Shown: positions 24,019 to 30,707 of the stretch, piece after piece
How the letters are laid out: the number at the start of each line of letters is the position of its first letter
Position numbering within the stretch: the first letter of the stretch is position 1
Assembly (NCBI GenBank): GCA_009779975.1
Contig: WRAY01000017.1
Coordinates: forward strand, 1 to 49,498
Direction of reading: 5' to 3'
Length of the DNA: 49,498 nucleotides
Origin: Bacillota bacterium
Lineage (GTDB): Bacteria; Bacillota; Clostridia; Christensenellales; Pumilibacteraceae
Made by a program: the position numbers and the translations under genes
Notes under the pieces: model-generated
Database searches by the model: none
What the model saw: the letters and a program-made list of their open reading frames with translations, nothing else
What the model was told of the DNA's origin: nothing

Positions 24019-26373
24019 ATGGACAGGGCTCTATCGTTTGGACAAAACTCATCAATAATAAGGAATGTGGCAAAATTTGTTGCTATGTTTCTTTTTTTGT
24101 TATTTTGCAGTTTTGCTGAATTTTTCGGAGTCAGAGGATTTTCGGTTGCAGCGTTTGTTGCTCTCATGCTCTTAAAAGAGCGATACTTCATCTTAGTTCC
24201 GCTTTTTATTGCGGCAACAGTCTTAGCCTCGCCAACTCTCTTTGCGTTTTTGGGGAGCGCTCTTGCGGCAACTTTAATGATAACTCACTTCTACATCAAC
24301 AAAACAATTGAAAAAAAAGATGCTCCTGAAAAAGACAAAAAAAACATTCTCCTAGTCCTTAAATGCCTTTTTTCAGTCTTTGCAATAGGCGGATATATTG
24401 CAGTCAGACTTCTTGACAATCTTAATCTTCCGCCGCTTTTAATTCCGATTTCACTTCTTTCTTCTCTGTTATTTTGCATTTGTGTTCTTCATGCCTCGTC
24501 AATTATCCTAAAAGAAAAACTGCAATTCAAACTCTTGCAAACACAATTCATTTGTCTTTGTGTAATGCTTATTGTCTTTGGGCTGGGAGTTGCCCGGCTT
24601 GAGGTTTTTTCTTTTCCGTTGTATTTAACTCTTTCATTTGCCGCCGTTCTTTTCGTTTCTTTTGTCATGGGACTCTCGCCGTCACTTATTGTCGCATTTT
24701 CTCTCGGCTTAGGACGAGGTCTTATCCACTTTGAAGTAATGACTCTCAGCGTTCTTGTTCTATCCGCATTCGTGGCGAATGCATTTTTAAAAAATCACAA
24801 AATCTTTTCAGCACTCTCCTCTGCAATCGCAAGCATTTTGTTTTTGTTCTATTTCAACACCGCGCTTCCTCAATTCACTATGCAGGCAATCGCCATAGCA
24901 ATCGGTGCACTTCTTTTTATCATTGCCCCCTCAAAACATCTCAAAAATATCAAAAACAGTTTCTTTTCGTCCCATGAAAAAGAGGGCGCTCGTCACATAA
25001 TAAACAAATTCAGAAGTGACGCCGCTCTCAATATCTTGAACTACTCAAATATTTTTTCACATCTTGCAAATATCACAAACAGCGAATCCTTGCCTTTGCA
25101 AGAAAAGATGAAAGACATCAACTTTGTCAACATGTGCTGCGCTCATTGTGAAGGTTTTGAAAAATGTTCATCTCACAAAAATTTTTTCACTGAACTTGAC
25201 AGAATGCTCAAATATACCCACAAAAAAGACGGTCTTCAAATAAAAGATCTTGCAAGTCCGATAATCGACAATTGCTCAAACCTTTCAAAAATTGTCTCTG
25301 CTTCTCGTGAAATTGCAACAATATCAAGAGAGAACAAACTTAAATCAGAGGCAACGGACCTTGCAAGAAACCTGATTTCAAAACAACTCTATGGCATTGA
25401 TACTCTTTTAAAAAACCTTGCTCATGAGAGTTTGAAAACTCAATTTTTCGATAACGAGCGGGAAAAAATACTAAAACAAGAATTAAACTTCAAAGGAGTT
25501 TACTGCACTTGTGCTATTATTGCAAATGATGCTGTTGTTATTATTGTTCGCCAAAGCACCCTAAACGGAAAAAGTATTGAAAAAACTGTTGGAAGTGTTC
25601 TCAAAAAACCTCACAAAATCTATGAAATATCCGACACAACAATAGCACATTTTTGTGCAGTAACTCTAAAACAAGCTCCACCGTTTGATATTGTATTTTC
25701 GGCGCTCAGTATTCCGAAAATGGCTGGCGGTCAGCAGTCAGCGGTCAGCGGACGGAATGATAAAGAGAAGAATATCAGTCAGACCACCAAGCACCACAAC
25801 GGTGATACCCACTCTTTCCTAAAACTGGACAACTCCCGAATGCTCATTGCTCTTTGTGACGGAATGGGGTCCGGCAGAAAAGCCCAAGAAATTTCAAGTG
25901 TTGTCTTAAACTTAGTTGAAAATTTCTATAAAGCGGGTTTTTCTCATGATATAGTTTTTTCAAGTGTTTCAAGGATTTTGAATTTGACAAGTGAAGAGGG
26001 GATATGCTGTCTTGATATTTGCCTCATTGACCTAAAAGAAGCGTCAATTGAAATGATAAAAATGGCGTCACCGCCGTCTTATATCAAAACAAAAGACGGC
26101 ATAAAAAAAATAGCAGGACACTCGCTTCCGCTAGGCGCACCTCAATTTGAGCCAATCGTCACAAAGATACCGTTAAATATCGGCGACACCCTCATTCTAA
26201 CTTCCGACGGAATATCCGATGCATATCAAGGCGACACACTTGCCGCCCTATTAAACAATATTGAAAGCATAAATCCGAAAACAATAGGTGAGATAACTTT
26301 AACAGAATCAATTAAAAAAGGTGTCCGAGACGACTCAACAATCATTGTTGCCAAGTTAGTGAGTTTGAGATAA
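24019..26373 (+). CDS. spoIIE: SpoIIE-like stage II sporulation phosphatase
   Basis: SpoIIE dephosphorylates SpoIIAA and so switches on sigma-F in the forespore; it also associates with the division machinery. The 784-residue product has about ten membrane helices in residues 1-310, a cytoplasmic regulatory region, and a C-terminal PP2C-type phosphatase. Metal-binding candidates are Asp596 (NGDTHSF), Asp614 (CDGMGSG), Asp730 (TSDGISDAY) and Asp772 (RDDST). The phosphatase contains an insertion at about 570-594: the usual SGDS motif is split by about 25 residues that start with heptad-encoded QQSAVSG. No Shine-Dalgarno sequence precedes ATG 24019. It is the clearest evidence here for a spore-forming organism. 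Confidence 0.88.
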   Translation: MDRALSFGQNSSIIRNVAKFVAMFLFLLFCSFAEFFGVRGFSVAAFVALMLLKERYFILVPLFIAATVLASPTLFAFLGSALAATLMITHFYINKTIEKKDAPEKDKKNILLVLKCLFSVFAIGGYIAVRLLDNLNLPPLLIPISLLSSLLFCICVLHASSIILKEKLQFKLLQTQFICLCVMLIVFGLGVARLEVFSFPLYLTLSFAAVLFVSFVMGLSPSLIVAFSLGLGRGLIHFEVMTLSVLVLSAFVANAFLKNHKIFSALSSAIASILFLFYFNTALPQFTMQAIAIAIGALLFIIAPSKHLKNIKNSFFSSHEKEGARHIINKFRSDAALNILNYSNIFSHLANITNSESLPLQEKMKDINFVNMCCAHCEGFEKCSSHKNFFTELDRMLKYTHKKDGLQIKDLASPIIDNCSNLSKIVSASREIATISRENKLKSEATDLARNLISKQLYGIDTLLKNLAHESLKTQFFDNEREKILKQELNFKGVYCTCAIIANDAVVIIVRQSTLNGKSIEKTVGSVLKKPHKIYEISDTTIAHFCAVTLKQAPPFDIVFSALSIPKMAGGQQSAVSGRNDKEKNISQTTKHHNGDTHSFLKLDNSRMLIALCDGMGSGRKAQEISSVVLNLVENFYKAGFSHDIVFSSVSRILNLTSEEGICCLDICLIDLKEASIEMIKMASPPSYIKTKDGIKKIAGHSLPLGAPQFEPIVTKIPLNIGDTLILTSDGISDAYQGDTLAALLNNIESINPKTIGEITLTESIKKGVRDDSTIIVAKLVSLR
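25729..25752 (+). repeat. GGTCAGC heptads inside spoIIE
   Basis: GGTCAGC, AGTCAGC and GGTCAGC follow in 7-base register at 25729-25749, then GGA. They encode GGQQSAVSG within the phosphatase domain, between the beta-strand that normally precedes SGDS and the GD pair itself. No complementary arm is clear. Confidence 0.65.
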
Positions 26374-26517
26374 ATGACAAAGGACAAATACAAACGAGAT
26401 ATATCTTTATAGCGAGGTTTTGCGGTAACATCCCCGTCTATCACAACTAATATCATCACAAATTCTCTAGGTGACGAAAAAACAAAAGTTATTTCTACTA
26501 TCAAAAGATTGACACTA

Positions 26518-27894
26518 TCAACATTCATTATTTATTATCGCCTCACGAAATTCATCCAATGCTTCTTCGACAATCTTTTCATTTTCACATTCAACCATCA
26601 CTCGAATTTTATCTTCAGTTCCGCTCATGCGAACAATTAGTCTTCCTATTCCTTTTAATTTCTCTTCCCATTTCTTAATAAGTAATATAAAATCCTTTTC
26701 AAACATAATACCCCTGTCTGCTTTTAAACTAATTTGTTTTTGTGGAACAAGGTCGAGAATAACAACTTCGCCGTATTCAATAACACTTTTTAAGAAAAAG
26801 ATAGCGGCAAATATCCCGTCTCCTGTTGACATTTCAGGATGAATAATATAATGCCCTGACTGCTCACCGCCAAGTGAGTAGTTTTTTTTGAATAATAAAT
26901 CGCAAATATATTTGTCGCCGACGGGGGTTCTTATTAGTCTTTTGCCCTCGCTCAAGAGTTTTTTTTCCAGTGCAAGGTTAGCGAGAACAGTTCCGGCAAC
27001 AACATTTTCATTGAGTGAAATCACCCTCGACAAATTATACAAAACACTATCACCATCAATAATTTTCCCCTCATAAACAACACTTAATCGATCACCGTCT
27101 CCGTCAAATGAGAAACCGATTTTTTTCAACGCATAACGCATATCGCATAACGCACAACTATGGTCAGAAGTATTATTCAAATTATTAACACAATCATTAT
27201 GCGTTATGCGTTGTGCGTTATGCATTGTTCGCTGAACATATTCCGGAAATAATGCTCCGCATCCGGCGTTTATCTTTTCACCTCTTAAAGAGTAATTTTC
27301 AATATTAACTTTTGCTCCAAGGCGTTCAAAAATTTCACCGGCAACCGTTCCTGTTGCACCATAACCGCAATCAAGGAAAATTTCATATCCACTCAAATCA
27401 ACACTCGTAGTTTTGACAACATAATCTATGTAGTCTTGTTTCAACGCATAATGATTGTTAGAACTATTTTTTAGAATACTTTCACTTTCGTTATGCGTTG
27501 AATTTGAATTATCAATATAATACTCAATCGAGCCTTCTTGCTCTTCATTTAGTTTCATTCCGTTTTCATCAAAAAATTTTATGCCGTTATGAGAGGGAGG
27601 ATTGTGAGACGCTGTTATCATAATTCCGCATTTTGCTTCACTCTTCTTCGTTAAATATGCAACAGCAGGTGTCGGCACAATACCAAGGCATTTTGCTGTC
27701 ATTCCGCCGTCAGACAATCCTTTAATTAATGCCGACTCAATCTCTTCGCCGCTTATTCTTGTGTCTCGTCCGATAAAAACTTCACCCTTTCCAAAATACT
27801 GCGAAAGAGCATATCCAATTCGATAACACAATTCACTTGTCAACTTTTCTCCAAAAACTCCCCGAATTCCATCTGTTCCAAAATATTTTCCCAT
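26518..27894 (-). CDS. glmM: Phosphoglucosamine mutase
   Basis: GlmM converts glucosamine-6-phosphate to glucosamine-1-phosphate for peptidoglycan precursors. Motifs: phosphoserine Ser96 in TASHNP, metal-binding DGDGDR at 264-269, sugar-binding GGEQSGH at 342-348 and phosphate-binding RMSGTED at 422-428. The start is taken at ATG 27894, which gives MGKYFGTDGIRG; the open frame runs 29 codons further up but without family similarity. The 458 residues include two insertions (about 129-152 and 222-257) encoded by AACGCAT elements. A TATAAT box ends 6 bases before the ATG, and no Shine-Dalgarno sequence is seen, so the mRNA may be leaderless. It is convergent with spoIIE. Confidence 0.94.
   Translation of the reverse strand: MGKYFGTDGIRGVFGEKLTSELCYRIGYALSQYFGKGEVFIGRDTRISGEEIESALIKGLSDGGMTAKCLGIVPTPAVAYLTKKSEAKCGIMITASHNPPSHNGIKFFDENGMKLNEEQEGSIEYYIDNSNSTHNESESILKNSSNNHYALKQDYIDYVVKTTSVDLSGYEIFLDCGYGATGTVAGEIFERLGAKVNIENYSLRGEKINAGCGALFPEYVQRTMHNAQRITHNDCVNNLNNTSDHSCALCDMRYALKKIGFSFDGDGDRLSVVYEGKIIDGDSVLYNLSRVISLNENVVAGTVLANLALEKKLLSEGKRLIRTPVGDKYICDLLFKKNYSLGGEQSGHYIIHPEMSTGDGIFAAIFFLKSVIEYGEVVILDLVPQKQISLKADRGIMFEKDFILLIKKWEEKLKGIGRLIVRMSGTEDKIRVMVECENEKIVEEALDEFREAIINNEC
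27127..27232 (-). repeat. AACGCAT element inserted in frame in glmM, copy B
   Basis: On the plus strand CAACGCATAACGCATATCGC with further heptads, then a core, then CATTATG, CGTTATG, CGTTGTG, CGTTATG, CATTG. Translated with glmM it gives TMHNAQRITHN, a variable middle, and CALCDMRYALKK, just before the DGDGDR metal-binding strand. Confidence 0.85.
27441..27502 (-). repeat. AACGCAT element inserted in frame in glmM, copy A
   Basis: A short member with one heptad per arm: CAACGCATAATGATTGTTAG, core, CGTTATGCGTTG. Translated with glmM it gives STHNESESILKNSSNNHYAL. The same peptide pattern in the same frame appears at copy B and in the CPBP protease. Confidence 0.85.
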
Positions 27895-28102
27895 AGATAT
27901 ATTATATGCTGGTTGTAGGAAATAGGGAATAGAGAGTAGTGGATGATGCGGGAGTCGATGACTGTTTTTGAAATAAACCAATCACTCCTGTAGTGGCAAT
28001 CATCATGCGGAATAGAACACTGCATCGTTCGCCCGCATTCTAATATTACACGATAAAAATACCGTAGATGGGAGCAATGTCCAAGAGGCAACCGAAACGA
28101 AG

Positions 28103-28190
28103 TGTCACGGGGACTGGCTCACTGACACGAAGTGCCCCGAAGGGGTTGAGGCAATCCCTTGCCTCAATCAGAGTGCCTGTCCCCGTGACA
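28103..28190. repeat. GTCACGGGGAC multi-hairpin repeat
   Basis: The outer arms TGTCACGGGGAC (28103-28114) and GTCCCCGTGACA (28179-28190) pair perfectly over 12 bp. Inside are CCCCGAAGGGG and a perfect 9-bp stem TTGAGGCAA (28146-28154) / TTGCCTCAA (28159-28167). The sequence ACACGAAGTG occurs after both the left and the right unit. The transcript would fold into a branched structure of about 90 bases. A GTGTCAAAGGGACG repeat at 47380-47425 is related in style. Confidence 0.75.
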
Positions 28191-28225
28191 CGAAGTGGGT
28201 ATTTGGATGTCAGATAGACACCACA

Positions 28226-28249
28226 GGTGCGGGCATCTGCCGCCCGCAC
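28226..28249. repeat. GC-rich palindromic repeat
   Basis: GGTGCGGGCATCTGCCGCCC then GCAC, a member of the family seen around pyrG. It lies upstream of the promoter for the next gene. Confidence 0.7.
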
Positions 28250-28337
28250 AACATAATAAAATCAGATACATTAACTAATTGATTTAATTTTACAGAATAT
28301 TTCTAAAAATTAAACAAAATAATCTTGCTGTAATCGC

Positions 28338-28366
28338 TTGACTTTTTTGAAAGATTATCGTAAACT
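28338..28366 (+). promoter_or_regulatory. Promoter of the small zinc-ribbon membrane protein
   Basis: TTGACT (28338-28343), a 17-bp spacer and TAAACT (28361-28366), 46 bases upstream of the start codon at 28413. Confidence 0.6.
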
Positions 28367-28412
28367 AAAATTATAAAAGTGATGTTAATCACAAAAAAGG
28401 AGAATTAAAAAA

Positions 28413-28862
28413 ATGTTTTGTTCCAGTTGCGGAAAAGAAATCAACGAAAAAGCAGTCATCTGTATCGGTTGCGGATGCATGGTGAAAAACTCAAAAGAAA
28501 TGTTAGAGCCTCAACAAAAGAATTGTTCGGGCGACAAGGGATTGAGTGAAAAATCTAGAGGAGCAATTCTCATCACGATGTTCGTTGGTGTTGTTTCGAT
28601 TTTTGTAATACTTTGGGTTTGTTCCATATTCTTGCTGAGTGACCGAGGTCATGCGCTTGTTATTGAGTTCTTGCTTATTTTTCTAATCCTTTCTGCTTTT
28701 ATTGTGCCGTCAATTTTGATGCTCGTTAAAAAATCTAGCAGCAAATTTTTGAAAAGATTTGCGGTTGCTTCAATCATAGTAATAATCAGTTTGATTTTTG
28801 TTTTTATTATGTATTCAATTCCTTGGATAACATCTTATGCCAGATGGAATTGGGGCTGGTAA
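28413..28862 (+). CDS. Small zinc-ribbon membrane protein
   Basis: The 149-residue protein starts with a zinc ribbon (MFCSSCGKEI and ICIGCGCMV), then a polar linker, then three hydrophobic helices at about 49-73, 82-103 and 112-134, ending in a Trp-rich tail (WITSYARWNWGW). Such zinc_ribbon_2 membrane proteins are common and mostly uncharacterised in Clostridia. AAAGGAG precedes ATG 28413. It ends with a clear terminator. It is the third zinc-ribbon protein in the window, but is not close to the other two in sequence. Confidence 0.72.
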   Translation: MFCSSCGKEINEKAVICIGCGCMVKNSKEMLEPQQKNCSGDKGLSEKSRGAILITMFVGVVSIFVILWVCSIFLLSDRGHALVIEFLLIFLILSAFIVPSILMLVKKSSSKFLKRFAVASIIVIISLIFVFIMYSIPWITSYARWNWGW

Positions 28863-28893
28863 AATCAAACGCTCAAACATCTTAAAACATTCA

Positions 28894-28926
28894 AAAAATC
28901 CTCAACAAAAAGTTGAGGATTTTTTC
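28894..28926 (+). terminator. Intrinsic terminator of the zinc-ribbon gene
   Basis: AAAAAATCCTCAAC, loop AAAAA, GTTGAGGATTTTTT: an 8-bp stem followed by six T on the plus strand and preceded by six A, so it can work in both directions. Confidence 0.85.
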
Positions 28927-28974
28927 ATGTCCTTAGGAAAAATCGACTATAAACAATTTAAAACATTTTTGACC

Positions 28975-29021
28975 AAAAAAGCCGAGCCTCAAGCGAGGGA
29001 ACCGCTAAAGGCGGCTTTTTT
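28975..29021 (-). terminator. Terminator of the coiled-coil gene
   Basis: AAAAAAGCCG (28975-28984) pairs with CGGCTTTTTT (about 29011-29020), with an internal branch AGCGAGGGAACCGCT. It lies just after the stop of the minus-strand gene and carries a T-run in that direction. Confidence 0.7.
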
Positions 29022-29023
29022 TA

Positions 29024-30436
29024 TTATTCATTTTCTTCATAGCGATTCTCGTCACACTCTATTTCTTCTTGGCAATTCTCTTCACAATTTTCACAATCTT
29101 CTTCGCACTCAAACTCGTCATCTTCACAACCTTCCTCGCAGTTTTCACAATCTTCGTCACATTCTAATTCTTCTTCCTCGTAATCCTCGTCACATTCTCT
29201 TTCCGCATCTTTGGTTGCGGCAACCTCTGCCACTTTTTCCATTGCAGCCATTGCTTCAGCTACTACTTCCATCGTTTCTTCATTCTCTGCTTTTAATGCC
29301 TCAATTTGCTGGTCTTTTGCACTTTTTGCCGCTTTTAATCCGGCGATTGCTTTTTCTTTATCCGCTTTGATTTTTGCAATTTCTCTTTCTTTTTCTTCTT
29401 GTAACTGAGCCATCATCGCTTCTTTTTCTGCCAAGAGTTGCGCTCTCATCGCTTCTTTTTCTTCTTCTAATTTCTTGAGTTGCTCGTCTCTATCTGCCTT
29501 AAGTTGGTCAATTGCTTTGTCTTTTGCCGATTGAAGGCGGCGGCGCTCCAATTCCAGTCTTTCTTTCTCTTCCTCTTGTTCTTCTTTTATTTTTGCTAAT
29601 TCCGCCTCTTTTTCCGCTTCTTTTTCAAACTCAAGTTTTGCAAGTTTTTCGTCTCTGTCTTGGCGTATTTTCTCAATAGCCAATTCTTTGGTTTGTTGAA
29701 CTTTTGCTTTTTCGCTCTCTAGTTTTGCTTTCTCAGCCTCTAATTCTTCTTTCTCAACTTTTAACTCTTCTTTTTCAAAAGTTAAGTAAAGCATTTCACT
29801 TTTAATATCGGCAATAGCGGCATCTCTGTCGGCTCTTAGTTGCTCGACAGCCTTTTCCTTATCTGCCTGAGTGCGTTCTTTGTCCTCTAGTATTTTTTGA
29901 ATTTCTTCTTCTTTTTCTTTTTCAAGGCGTGAGATTTCTTCGTTTTTTTCCGTTTCCTTTTGAGCGAGAAGAATTTCTTTTGCCTCTCTCAATTGGTCAA
30001 CTGCTTGTCCTGTTCCTTCAAGAATTAAGCGTTTCTCTTCTTTCAATCTTTCAACTTCCGCATCCTTTTCGGCGATAGTGTCATATTTTTCTTCTAGTAT
30101 TTTATAGACTTCTTCTTCGTCTATTTTTTTCTTTTTCGGTGCCGCCGCTTTTTTCTTTTTTGGCACATCTCCGAGTTTAATCAATTGCAACTTTGCTTCA
30201 GCAGTCTCAAACGATTTTTTTGCTTTTGTTGCCTTGATTGCAGCCTCTTTCAATTTTTCATCATCAGCACCTTTTGCCTGCAAAAGTTTTAACTTAGCCT
30301 CGGCTGCTTCAAGCGCTGCTTTTGCTTTGATGGCTTTTGTTTGTGCTTTTTCAAATTCTTCAAGTTGTTCCTCACTCATATGACCTAAATCTTGGGCGAG
30401 ATTATCAACAACTTCATCTAGTTTTATTTCTTCCAT
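29024..30436 (-). CDS. Long coiled-coil protein with acidic Cys-rich tail
   Basis: The 470-residue protein is nearly all charged coiled coil (Glu, Lys, Ala, Leu, Gln). It contains repeated phrases such as DKAIDQLKADRDEQLKKLEE and a Lys-rich break (PKKKKAAAPKKKK) near residue 95. The last about 58 residues are different: Asp/Glu-rich with ten Cys, in two copies of CDEDCENCEEGC-like spacing. There is no signal peptide or membrane helix, so it is probably cytoplasmic. The tail could bind metal or form a redox-sensitive cluster; this is inference. AAGGAG precedes the ATG and the promoter is close to consensus. No family is recognised beyond the general coiled-coil class. Its direct repeats make it prone to length change. 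Confidence 0.72.
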   Translation of the reverse strand: MEEIKLDEVVDNLAQDLGHMSEEQLEEFEKAQTKAIKAKAALEAAEAKLKLLQAKGADDEKLKEAAIKATKAKKSFETAEAKLQLIKLGDVPKKKKAAAPKKKKIDEEEVYKILEEKYDTIAEKDAEVERLKEEKRLILEGTGQAVDQLREAKEILLAQKETEKNEEISRLEKEKEEEIQKILEDKERTQADKEKAVEQLRADRDAAIADIKSEMLYLTFEKEELKVEKEELEAEKAKLESEKAKVQQTKELAIEKIRQDRDEKLAKLEFEKEAEKEAELAKIKEEQEEEKERLELERRRLQSAKDKAIDQLKADRDEQLKKLEEEKEAMRAQLLAEKEAMMAQLQEEKEREIAKIKADKEKAIAGLKAAKSAKDQQIEALKAENEETMEVVAEAMAAMEKVAEVAATKDAERECDEDYEEEELECDEDCENCEEGCEDDEFECEEDCENCEENCQEEIECDENRYEENE

Positions 30437-30485
30437 TTTCGGTTATCTCCTTATTTATGTGCCAACTGCACAACATTATATTTAT

Positions 30486-30514
30486 ATAATATCATATCGT
30501 ATATTTTTTGTCAA
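30486..30514 (-). promoter_or_regulatory. Promoter of the coiled-coil gene
   Basis: On the minus strand: TTGACA (30514-30509), 17-bp spacer, TATTAT (30491-30486). Just upstream lies the palindrome AGCATTTTAAATGCT (about 30514-30528), which could be a regulator site. Confidence 0.75.
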
Positions 30515-30606
30515 GCATTTTAAATGCTTTTGCCGACCTCTGCTAATATTAACGCACACCGTCAAAAACATAGAAGATATTTGACATGAAAGTTTCAAAA
30601 TTCGAC

Positions 30607-30648
30607 AACACTTTTCACCTTTTACCTTTTACTTTTTACTTTTAAAAC
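30607..30648. repeat. AAAGTGA-type heptad arm before secA
   Basis: CTTTTCA, CCTTTTA, CCTTTTA, CTTTTTA and CTTTTAA follow in 7-base register. It is one arm of the family that is complete at 33443 and 42853. No opposite arm is seen here. Confidence 0.65.
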
Positions 30649-30650
30649 AG

Positions 30651-30679
30651 TTGCAAAAGAAAAAAAAATATGTTATACT
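30651..30679 (+). promoter_or_regulatory. secA: secA promoter
   Basis: TTGCAA (30651-30656), 17-bp spacer, TATACT (30674-30679); the start codon is 28 bases downstream of the -10 box. Confidence 0.7.
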
Positions 30680-30707
30680 ACCTCAAGTATAGGAGAGACT
30701 TAAAAAA

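Larger units (their letters stand above)
27895..28412. other. 518-base non-coding region between glmM and a zinc-ribbon gene
   Basis: It holds a decayed GC-rich repeat (CATCGTTCGCCCGCAT, about 28023-28038), a large multi-hairpin repeat (28103-28190), a GC-rich palindrome (28226-28249) and the promoter of the next gene (28338-28366). Short open frames across the multi-hairpin on the minus strand look like chance products of the GC-rich repeat. No tRNA or riboswitch was recognised. Confidence 0.7.

Noticed and set aside
26226-26528. 100-residue open frame on the minus strand between spoIIE and glmM
   Set aside because: It is antisense to the well-supported end of spoIIE, has no ribosome binding site or recognisable domain, and starts within the glmM end. 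Judged a chance frame.
28046-28249. 67-residue open frame on the minus strand
   Set aside because: It consists of the GTCACGGGGAC multi-hairpin and a GC-rich palindrome read through; the GC-rich repeat keeps a frame open without protein-like features.
28837-29370. 177-residue open frame on the plus strand, Leu/His/Pro-rich
   Set aside because: It runs across two terminators and antisense to the Glu/Lys-rich coiled-coil gene; the composition is the expected shadow of that gene.
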